Positions 29,553 through 35,578 of a stretch of 36,053 bases of DNA are shown here, piece after piece (the stretch's first letter is position 1; each line of letters begins with the position of its first letter). The notes under the pieces were generated by a model that saw only the letters and a program-made list of their open reading frames with translations, did no database searches and had not been told where the DNA came from. A program made the translations under genes and the position numbers. Source of the stretch: a virus. The stretch spans positions 1 to 36,053 of IMG/VR virus record IMGVR_UViG_3300035698_008813; one strand, given 5' to 3'.

Positions 29553-29953
29553 CCCAACTCACAACAACCCAGGCCGCCGACATCCTCAACCTATCCACCC
29601 GGCGTATCGTGCAAATGCTCACCCAACCCTGCCCGGCCTGTGACGGCCAAGCAGAAGACTGCGCCCGCTGCCGGGGTACTGGTGTCAAGCTGCCTCACTC
29701 TATACCCTACTGGGCAGTGGAGTTGCCAGACAATAAATATCCAGTACAAGGGCAGCCTTCTGGCGTGCCGGGTGTGACACTCGCCCAAGAGAAGGACGCC
29801 CAAGCAGTGTACTATGAGGGAAGACGCATCGGTTGGGTATACCAGGACAGTGATGCTCGGCGGTCGTGGGTGTGGTTCAACGATGATAACCAGGGGGGAC
29901 AGTTTCGGTCGCGGAAGGCTGCGATCTTGGAACTGTTGGAGGCTACAAAGTAG
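29549..29953 (+). CDS. HTH DNA-binding protein with DnaJ-type zinc finger insertion
   Basis: A protein of 134 residues; ATG 29549 overlaps the previous stop as ATGA. Residues 1-24, MTQLTTTQAADILNLSTRRI, are the opening helices of an excisionase/MerR-type HTH. Directly after come CPACDGQAEDCARCRGTG, a CxxCxG-type zinc finger like half of DnaJ, where the wing of the HTH would normally continue. The later part (YYEGRRIGWVYQDSDARRSW, then QFRSRKAAILELLEA) is a separate small domain. It is the last gene of the rightward unit. Confidence 0.65.
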   Translation: MTQLTTTQAADILNLSTRRIVQMLTQPCPACDGQAEDCARCRGTGVKLPHSIPYWAVELPDNKYPVQGQPSGVPGVTLAQEKDAQAVYYEGRRIGWVYQDSDARRSWVWFNDDNQGGQFRSRKAAILELLEATK

Positions 29954-29970
29954 ACCAGCATTTCTCGCTC

Positions 29971-30837
29971 CTACTCCTCACGCGCCACAAACGGCAGGTA
30001 CACACGCTTCCCATACAACGGAACAAGCCCCGGCAATTCCGGCATCCCGTCCCAGGTCAACGCGACGGGGTAAATTCGTAAGAGTTTAAACACGACGTCC
30101 GAATCTGTTCTGCCATACTCTACCCATTCAATTCTGCTACTCCAGGTCGAGCAAATCGCGGTCAGTAGCGCATCATCATCGTAGCCGACTATCACCCAAG
30201 AATGCCCGCCACCGCCGATGTAACCCAGGGCCGGGAGAGGATAACCGCGCTCTAGTTCTGCCACGACGGTATCCCAGCCGAAGGAATAGACCGTGTCAAT
30301 ATCTATCTGGTACTCCGGTAAACCGTGTGTTACAGAGACATAGCGCAGGTACTCGACCACTCCAGGCAGAACTTTGTCAGACCAGGTTGAGCCGTAAACC
30401 AGTCCATCAGCCGATGCGCTCGTCCTCATATATCCAGCGAGTGACGTTGGCGGATCTGGCGGATCGCAATCGGGCAACTCTGTACAATCAGGGATGGGAG
30501 GGCCATAATCGATTGGCAAAGATACAGTTTCGTACCATTCGGGACTTTCGATATAGTCGCTCTCCGGTTTGTCGTCGGGAATAGCATTGAACCCCAGATC
30601 GTCGAGGTACTTTAGCCAACAAAAGCTCGCAGTAGGGGAACAGCCGCCCGTCCAGGTGTGGCAGATACTCTCTGCGCCATCGAGGATTAGAGCGCCGAGG
30701 GATGGTTTTTGTTGGATAGCAAACTGTACAACCGCTGGGGGGATGGGGCCTAACGATGCGCTGTGCTTTTCGCCTCTGGCAAAGATGAGAAGCGTGGCGA
30801 GTGCGGCGATTGTAATCCAGTTTGGTTTGGGTTTCAT
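29971..30837 (-). CDS. Secreted C39-like cysteine peptidase
   Basis: A protein of 288 residues; ATG 30837 is better spaced from the GGA than ATG 30846. A short basic start and a hydrophobic core (ITIAALATLLIFA) form a signal peptide. CSPTASFCWLKYLDDLG (Cys near 66) and GGGHSWVIVGYDDD (His near 212) match the catalytic Cys and His regions of C39-type papain-like peptidases. It ends GKRVYLPFVAREE, a tail resembling those of secreted Chloroflexota proteins. It may cut host surface proteins or help lysis. Confidence 0.65.
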   Translation of the reverse strand: MKPKPNWITIAALATLLIFARGEKHSASLGPIPPAVVQFAIQQKPSLGALILDGAESICHTWTGGCSPTASFCWLKYLDDLGFNAIPDDKPESDYIESPEWYETVSLPIDYGPPIPDCTELPDCDPPDPPTSLAGYMRTSASADGLVYGSTWSDKVLPGVVEYLRYVSVTHGLPEYQIDIDTVYSFGWDTVVAELERGYPLPALGYIGGGGHSWVIVGYDDDALLTAICSTWSSRIEWVEYGRTDSDVVFKLLRIYPVALTWDGMPELPGLVPLYGKRVYLPFVAREE

Positions 30838-30904
30838 AATTTTCATCCTGACATCTCTGACTCTGGGTTTGTACTCTCTCAGTCACCGCTATAGATTGCA
30901 CTCG

Positions 30905-31312
30905 TTACTGATTGCCAACCTGATAATTATGATACTGCCACTCATCCATCAGTACCACGTACCTACCTCGTGGCCCGTAAGGAAACGTGTGAAAACTACT
31001 TCCGCACTTGCGGAGATACCGAGCAATAATCCAATGCCAGAGCCGCCTAAGTGTCACTTTTTGTCCTGATGTTTCAAAATAGCTCTTGGAGGCTTGCAAA
31101 TAGATCGGGGGTTGCGTTGCCTCACTCAAAACGGCTGCCCAGACACGACCGAACAGTAATGCTGAGAGACGTTCGCGGAATGACATTTGCCAACAAGAAA
31201 CGCATCTCTCGTTATCCCTCCATACCGGTAGTGACAAAATGCTTTCATCTAAAAAGTCACTTCTGTATCCTTCTAATGTATTTGTCATTTCATCAAATTC
31301 TACTGGTTTCAT
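30905..31312 (-). CDS. Conserved phage hypothetical protein
   Basis: A protein of 135 residues starting MKPVEFDEMTNTLEGYRSDF. CVSCWQMSFRERLSALLFGR followed by VWAAVLSEATQPPIYL is a pattern I know from conserved unnamed proteins of diverse phages. It has no signal peptide. Function unknown. It is coupled to the T5orf172 gene by ATGA. Confidence 0.6.
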   Translation of the reverse strand: MKPVEFDEMTNTLEGYRSDFLDESILSLPVWRDNERCVSCWQMSFRERLSALLFGRVWAAVLSEATQPPIYLQASKSYFETSGQKVTLRRLWHWIIARYLRKCGSSFHTFPYGPRGRYVVLMDEWQYHNYQVGNQ

Positions 31313-31626
31313 TTAGTTCCTTTTTCATAGACTGCCGTATTCAGAATGCATCCCTGGCTGCGTGCTATAACAGTTGCTAATGCCAGCCATAACGCAACCT
31401 GTCTATCATCCAGTAAAAATAGTTCACCGTCTACTCGCTCTCTCGCAAACAACTCGTGGAACCAGGTTTCTACCATTTTGCCATCGTCTACCTGGATAGA
31501 ACCTATCAAAACGAGTGGTGTGCAAAACTCGCGGGAAAGCTCACGGCGGCGTCGTTCGACATTGCTTGAGAATCCTATTTTGTGTAGGCGGCTATCGATA
31601 TTTGTGACGTGCATCAAATAGACCAT
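31309..31626 (-). CDS. T5orf172/MUG113-type (GIY-YIG-like) protein
   Basis: A protein of 105 residues starting MVYLMHVTNIDSRLHKIGFS. The VYLMHV opening, HKIGFSSNVERRRRELSREF and the later WFHELFARERVDGELFLLDD are typical of the T5orf172/GIY-YIG-related family. Members may cut DNA. A Glu near residue 58 in VETWFHEL could be catalytic. It is the gene after the coiled-coil protein. Confidence 0.7.
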   Translation of the reverse strand: MVYLMHVTNIDSRLHKIGFSSNVERRRRELSREFCTPLVLIGSIQVDDGKMVETWFHELFARERVDGELFLLDDRQVALWLALATVIARSQGCILNTAVYEKGTK

Positions 31627-31692
31627 AATGCTCCAGATAACAAAAACCTCTCGCGCTATTCTCAGACGGCGCTTCGGCGACAGTCCATCAAG

Positions 31693-32199
31693 TCACTCAA
31701 CCGTCTCCTCGACCTCTGTCTCTGTTACCATCGGGGTCTGGTTATAAAACGTTTTACCGGTCGCCGGATCGTAGTGCTCTCCAGTGGCGCGGTCTTCTAT
31801 GCGATTCAATACTGCCCGCTTGACAACTGGATTGCGAACGAGCGTTTCTAGCACCGTGACCATCGTACTACTGATACGCCTCTCTGCCCCGAGTTTGATC
31901 TCTAGTTCCCTCTCTCGTAGGCGGCCCGCTTGAGTACAAAGTACCTCGGCCTTTGCATCCAGGTCGCCAGCAAGTTCAAGTTGGCTGTTTAGTTTTCCGA
32001 CCTTTTTTTTCTGGTTATTGAAATCACGCTGAAGTTGTGTGCAATTGTCCCCGGCGACCTCTAGCTGTACCTGGAGGTCTTCTATTCGATTCTCCAGGGC
32101 AACAACTTCTCCAAGCCGCGCCTGTAACACATCCCCGACCTGTTGTGGCAGATCATCGCGGATCGCTTTCTCGATTTTAGCCTGTAAGTCTTTGTCCAT
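31693..32199 (-). CDS. Coiled-coil protein
   Basis: A protein of 168 residues starting MDKDLQAKIEKAIRDDLPQQ, with GGAG upstream. Residues about 20-115 form a long coiled coil (VALENRIEDLQVQLEVAGDN and KVGKLNSQLELAGDLDAKAE show heptads). The C-terminus is extended and acidic. It could be a spanin-like, scaffold or anti-host factor; no motif decides this. It lies within the putative lysis module. Confidence 0.6.
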   Translation of the reverse strand: MDKDLQAKIEKAIRDDLPQQVGDVLQARLGEVVALENRIEDLQVQLEVAGDNCTQLQRDFNNQKKKVGKLNSQLELAGDLDAKAEVLCTQAGRLRERELEIKLGAERRISSTMVTVLETLVRNPVVKRAVLNRIEDRATGEHYDPATGKTFYNQTPMVTETEVEETVE

Positions 32200-32257
32200 C
32201 TTTCACATCTCCTTTAACTATTGCAGCAGCCTGTCAAGTCGCTGCGGGCGGCTCAAT

Positions 32258-32482
32258 TTAGCTCCAGATTGCCCATCTCCAAGTATCCTTGATAAGTCTC
32301 CATAGCAGCACACACGAATGAACCAGTAGCATAGCGACACCGATGACAGCGACGATGGGCCACGCGATAGCGAGCAAGAATTTTTCTTCATTGTCAAACA
32401 TCAGAAAAAAACCGGTGATTACACACCCTGATACATACAAAACCAGGACTATTGCCAATACACTAGGTGTCGCTGATTCCAT
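32258..32482 (-). CDS. Small protein with two membrane spans
   Basis: A 74-residue protein starting MESATPSVLAIVLVLYVSGC. Two hydrophobic helices (about 8-29 and 36-62) are joined by a short charged loop (DNEEKF), and the C-terminus is basic/aromatic. This fits a small holin- or antiholin-like protein. It overlaps the gene before it by 20 bases. Confidence 0.55.
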   Translation of the reverse strand: MESATPSVLAIVLVLYVSGCVITGFFLMFDNEEKFLLAIAWPIVAVIGVAMLLVHSCVLLWRLIKDTWRWAIWS

Positions 32483-32669
32483 TTTTTATCTCCCTCTTAC
32501 TAATCGTATACCCAATCGCCTCGCCGCTTGCACCACGAATCCAATTCACGTCTTCGTCGTCGGCTAGATAGACGCCCATTATCTGCCCTGTCATCGTGCG
32601 ACCATCGTAAGGTGTCGGGGCGGGGATGAAGCGTTTACCATCGGTCGTCGTCTTTAATCTAGGATTCAT
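32463..32669 (-). CDS. Small hypothetical protein
   Basis: A 68-residue protein starting MNPRLKTTTDGKRFIPAPTP. ATG 32669 overlaps the preceding stop as ATGA. It is hydrophilic with a GQIMGVYLADDEDVNWIRGA segment. No family recognised. Confidence 0.5.
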   Translation of the reverse strand: MNPRLKTTTDGKRFIPAPTPYDGRTMTGQIMGVYLADDEDVNWIRGASGEAIGYTISKREIKNGISDT

Positions 32670-32854
32670 CGCACTACCCCGCGCGCCACAAACGGGCAGT
32701 ATGCCCACGGCACAAACGGCGGCAGCAATGTCGGCTCAGGCGGGGTGGGAGTGATGCCAGTTACGTCGGCGAGCGGTGTGGATGCAAACGGTGTAAGAAG
32801 AATCAGGACGAGAGCAACGAGAGCCAAAAGTAAAACGGATTCAGGTTTTTTCAT
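32666..32854 (-). CDS. Short secreted or membrane-anchored proline-rich protein
   Basis: A 62-residue protein starting MKKPESVLLLALVALVLILL, a strong signal peptide or anchor, with GGAGG before the ATG. The mature part is Pro- and Thr-rich (ITPTPPEPTLLPPFVP) and ends WAYCPFVARGVVR. This end resembles the tail of the C39-like peptidase in the same operon and the tails of secreted Chloroflexota proteins. Confidence 0.55.
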   Translation of the reverse strand: MKKPESVLLLALVALVLILLTPFASTPLADVTGITPTPPEPTLLPPFVPWAYCPFVARGVVR

Positions 32855-32878
32855 CTTGTACCTCCTTTCGTAACTCGT

Positions 32879-33193
32879 TCAACAGCGCAGTGCATCGCGC
32901 AACCGCCTTATGGCGTCTTCTGGTAGTAGATCGCCTTCTTTCCAGGGAATTGAACGTGTTACCTTCCAGCTTTCCGGCGGCTCTGGAAACGTCACCGGTT
33001 GCCATTGGCCGGTTACATCGTAAAGATTGTAAAAAGTATTCCGCCCCCAAGTGTAACGCGGAATATCCTCGATCAACTCGACCTCGACGTAGAAAAAACT
33101 GAGCGGTTCATCATAACCTAAAAATCCCCACGTGCCATAGAACCAGTAGAACCCCGGCTCTGTGGGCCACTCGCGTGTCCAGTTATTCGCCAT
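32879..33193 (-). CDS. Hypothetical protein
   Basis: A 104-residue protein starting MANNWTREWPTEPGFYWFYG, with GAGGTG before the ATG. The EWPTEPGFYWFYG start is shared by many unnamed phage proteins (WP-x-x-PGYYW-x-G). The sequence is aromatic and acidic. No function is known. It follows the structured RNA element. Confidence 0.6.
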   Translation of the reverse strand: MANNWTREWPTEPGFYWFYGTWGFLGYDEPLSFFYVEVELIEDIPRYTWGRNTFYNLYDVTGQWQPVTFPEPPESWKVTRSIPWKEGDLLPEDAIRRLRDALRC

Positions 33194-33239
33194 CGTTCAC
33201 CTCGATCTCCTCAATCCCGTGAGCCAATAGAAACGTCCT

Positions 33240-33314
33240 CTAGTCGGCGCGGGCAACCAGCTTTCGCTGGCAAGGAGACGGGAGAATCAGGCCCGCGCCC
33301 GCGCCGACCGCTAG
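33240..33314 (-). ncRNA. Structured RNA element in the leader of the 33.2 kb gene
   Basis: A perfect 12-base inverted repeat (33243-33254 with 33297-33308) closes a region that holds a hairpin CCAGC-GAAA-GCTGG on the minus strand (33270-33257), i.e. a GNRA tetraloop, and a second pairing CGGG/CCCG (33279-33282 with 33292-33295). No U-run follows, so it is not a terminator. The layout is a three-way junction on the transcribed strand. It resembles no riboswitch I know. Confidence 0.5.
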
Positions 33315-33325
33315 AAGGTTAATTG

Positions 33326-33622
33326 CTATACCTCATCGGAGAAAAGCTCAAACTCGTCTTTCTTGAAAACGTCGTGAATCAGGGAAGATCCGCCGCCGAC
33401 GAACAAACAAGTTGCGATTCGTCCAACGAGCAAGTCGGGAATGTAGGTAGTAAACAGGTTGACTCTGGCAAACCAGGCCAGGATCGCACCTGTTACCAGC
33501 GCCACGTAAACCAGCCACCACAAGTCCAGGTCGGGGAACTTTTTGCGAAACGGCGCGGCCAGGCAGTCTATAACGGCCTTGTTTGCGCCAGCGAGAAAAA
33601 GACCTGCTGTAAAAGTTTCCAT
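33326..33622 (-). CDS. Holin-like membrane protein
   Basis: A 98-residue protein starting METFTAGLFLAGANKAVIDC; GGAGG lies seven bases before ATG 33622. An amphipathic N-terminus (LFLAGANKAVIDCLAAPFRK), a clear membrane helix (WWLVYVALVTGAILAWFA) and a second weak one (RIATCLFVGGGSSLIHDVF) fit a small holin. It is the first gene after a strong promoter, consistent with a late, abundant protein. Identification as a holin is inferred from size, topology and neighbours. Confidence 0.55.
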   Translation of the reverse strand: METFTAGLFLAGANKAVIDCLAAPFRKKFPDLDLWWLVYVALVTGAILAWFARVNLFTTYIPDLLVGRIATCLFVGGGSSLIHDVFKKDEFELFSDEV

Positions 33623-33645
33623 CACAAAACCTCCTCAATTATATG

Positions 33646-33701
33646 GGCTGGCCGGGCCGTCTTCGACCCTAGTTCTCTAGCGCCTGCTGGCCCGGCCAGC
33701 C
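33646..33701 (-). promoter_or_regulatory. Hairpin leader directly after the promoter
   Basis: A perfect 13-base GC-rich inverted repeat (33646-33658 and 33689-33701) with a 30-base loop that itself can form CTAG-AGAA-CTAG and GTC-GAA-GAC hairpins on the minus strand. It begins four bases after the predicted transcript start. No U-run follows. It may stabilise the mRNA or regulate translation of the holin-like gene. Confidence 0.55.
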
Positions 33702-33711
33702 ATTCGATTAC

Positions 33712-33740
33712 AGTATACACCAGGGAGAGCCGCTTGTCAA
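33712..33740 (-). promoter_or_regulatory. Sigma-70 promoter of the holin-like operon
   Basis: Minus-strand TTGACA (33740-33735), 17 bases ending CTGGTG, TATACT (33717-33712). The -35 overlaps the last codons of the csf3-like gene. The transcript would start near 33705. Confidence 0.8.
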
Positions 33741-34477
33741 CAGGGAATGTCTGTAAAAAATTCAAACATTGTGTCAATTTTCGCCCCTGCTCGCCACCCC
33801 ATCGCAAAAAGTGACGGTTTCCAGAATGGCGGTGTCCAACCAACAAGTGAGGGGTTTTGCAACCAGGGGATCAAATCTGCTTGCGCTGGCACGGGTTTTA
33901 TCAATGCTCCATTACGTTGCACAATGTCTCGTTCTGTGTAACCGGCCTGCTCAACCAAGACACTTGCTACTCGTCCAAGTCTCAGCTTGCCTATATGAGT
34001 AAAATAGTTGCAAAGTTCTTGGACTATCTCCAGGTTTCCAATACACCGCGCCTTGTAGGTACTGCACACCCGTGTGGGCGTAGGCAACCGGCGTTCCATC
34101 CACGGTCCATTTCGCGTCTGGAGTTTAGGCCGGTTGTGCAAAAAACCTTCTGAATTGCGCTTGTGTCGCACATACACATCCTCAACGGCTTGGGCAGCTG
34201 GGTACAACACTGATGCAGCCCACAGCGGAAATCCATTCTTGTCCCGCCACAGCATCTTGAATGGTAACGGTATCCAATAGCCATCCTCTGAATCTGCGAG
34301 TAGTCGTCCTTCGGTAGCAATCTCCACGACGGCGCGGGCCAATAGGCCATCGAAATGAATCGGGTCATAGTTGACGATCCGACTATTGGATTGCAGATTA
34401 AATGTCACACGCAACGGCTCACAATTGCACTGCGCGAATCCTGCGGTAAATCGGTCAAGTTCTGGTAGGTGGATCAT
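33737..34477 (-). CDS. csf3-like: Csf3/Cas5-like RAMP protein
   Basis: A protein of 246 residues starting MIHLPELDRFTAGFAQCNCE, coupled by ATGA to the CysH-like gene with AAGGAG upstream. EPLRVTFNLQSN (20-31) and YDPIHFDGLLARAVV (37-51) are the first RAMP strand and following helix seen in Csf3. STYKARCIGNLEIVQELCNY (139-158) and THIGKLRLGRVASVLVE (160-176) match the late glycine-rich RAMP loop of Csf3 (IGk-x-x-G-x-V). GWTPPFWKPSLFAMGW near 213-228 is similar to the PPYW motif there. In type IV complexes this subunit caps the guide RNA end. Confidence 0.6.
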   Translation of the reverse strand: MIHLPELDRFTAGFAQCNCEPLRVTFNLQSNSRIVNYDPIHFDGLLARAVVEIATEGRLLADSEDGYWIPLPFKMLWRDKNGFPLWAASVLYPAAQAVEDVYVRHKRNSEGFLHNRPKLQTRNGPWMERRLPTPTRVCSTYKARCIGNLEIVQELCNYFTHIGKLRLGRVASVLVEQAGYTERDIVQRNGALIKPVPAQADLIPWLQNPSLVGWTPPFWKPSLFAMGWRAGAKIDTMFEFFTDIPC

Positions 34478-35256
34478 ATCATTCTCCTTATCGAAGGAAA
34501 GTGTATTGATAACTGGTTAAATTTCTCTGGAGCGATACGTTTCAATGTAGAGTACCGTCCTAGATTCGAGGCAACCTCTCCAAGAAGAATTGAAACACGC
34601 CAATGCTTTCTAGGTACGCCAATTTCGGCCATCTTGTCGTAAATTTTGTTATATGGCAAGTCGCGTGACGCAATATAAGCCCACACGTCCTCATCTTTCC
34701 AGTCAACTATTGGTGTGCAGTGGTGATGCTGTACGCCATCCAGGTATTCAAATTTGACTGGATAAAAATATCCGCGCACTTTTCTTGACAAGCGCCGCCC
34801 CGCGCTCTCTTGCGCCCGCAATCCCATCACGGTCACGTCAAACTTGTACTTTCGGACAAATCTAACGCTTGGCTCACCGACTAGAAAGGCGAACCAATCT
34901 ACCTCATCGGCAAATTTTTCGGGTTCATGCCCCCAATATCCAAAATCACGACACAGATCGGCCAATGTTCTATAAGACTCGAAAACATCCACATCTGGAT
35001 GATGGTTTTTTAGCAATTCAAAACATTGATCATATTCAGTTTCAATACCGCTACTGAAAAATGCAGCGGGTACGCCTGGATATACCCGCCGTACTAGATC
35101 GAGTGTCACTGTTGAGTCTTTCCCTGTACTGAATGAAACTCCCATCTTGAAACCGCGCTCTACCAACGATGAAAGCAGATCAATAGCACGATCAGCTTTT
35201 CGCTGAAACGCTGGCAGCATAGCATGCGCTTTATCCCCGATGGTAATTGCCCTCAC
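34474..35256 (-). CDS. cysH-like: CysH-like PP-loop (PAPS reductase family) protein
   Basis: A protein of 260 residues from GTG 35256, which overlaps the stop of a 24-residue ORF as GTGA. MGVSFSTGKDSTVTLDLV (38-55) is the PP-loop that binds ATP/PAPS. FFSSGIETE, MGLRAQESAGRR (144-155) and CTPIVDWKDEDVWAYI (180-195) are conserved in the family. The C-terminal ECGLH of classic PAPS reductase is missing, so it is probably not an assimilatory reductase. Type IV-B CRISPR loci and many phages carry such proteins; the role is unknown. Confidence 0.8.
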   Translation of the reverse strand: MRAITIGDKAHAMLPAFQRKADRAIDLLSSLVERGFKMGVSFSTGKDSTVTLDLVRRVYPGVPAAFFSSGIETEYDQCFELLKNHHPDVDVFESYRTLADLCRDFGYWGHEPEKFADEVDWFAFLVGEPSVRFVRKYKFDVTVMGLRAQESAGRRLSRKVRGYFYPVKFEYLDGVQHHHCTPIVDWKDEDVWAYIASRDLPYNKIYDKMAEIGVPRKHWRVSILLGEVASNLGRYSTLKRIAPEKFNQLSIHFPSIRRMI

Positions 35257-35327
35257 TTACCCTGGCCCCTTGTTCCTCCCCCTGATGGGGAACCACCCGG
35301 TGGTCTTTGCTTGAATAGAGCTTTCAT
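35253..35327 (-). CDS. 24-residue Gly/Pro-rich peptide
   Basis: A short frame MKALFKQRPPGGSPSGGGTR then GQGK. Its ATG 35327 has one of the best ribosome binding sites in the window (AGGAGGTGAT, six bases before), and its stop overlaps the GTG of the CysH-like gene. It may exist to load ribosomes for the CysH-like gene, whose own site is weak, or be a genuine small protein. Confidence 0.5.
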   Translation of the reverse strand: MKALFKQRPPGGSPSGGGTRGQGK

Positions 35328-35353
35328 ATCATCACCTCCTGTTCCAGGCAGTT

Positions 35354-35578
35354 TTACGTATTATAACTTAGAATCCGATATGGGTAAAGTCGCCCATTAT
35401 CCTCGGCTAAAAGAAAACCTTGTTTTTCGAGCACTGGCAATTTACGATGCACATTGCTCTTTGGAATACCTAATGATCGCGCAATATCTACCTGGCGACA
35501 ACCAGGAACTAACATCACCTGTGCATAAATTGCCGCCAGGAGTATGTGATTTATTTTACGACGACCGCCGAACAACAC
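35354..35578 (-). CDS. Winged-helix DNA-binding protein
   Basis: A protein of about 74 residues, probably from GTG 35578, overlapping the cas7-like gene by 28 bases. HILLAAIYAQVM, PGCRQVDIARSLGIPKSNVH and RKLPVLEKQGFLL are three helices of a MarR/IclR-like winged helix; LLAEDNGRLYPYRIL is the wing. The later ATG 35515 would lose the first helix. It may control the operon. Confidence 0.65.
   Translation of the reverse strand: MLFGGRRKINHILLAAIYAQVMLVPGCRQVDIARSLGIPKSNVHRKLPVLEKQGFLLAEDNGRLYPYRILSYNT

Noticed and set aside
32221-32255. TTGACA on the minus strand before the coiled-coil gene as a promoter
   Set aside because: No -10-like hexamer lies at 16-18 bases; the ribosome binding site occupies that place.
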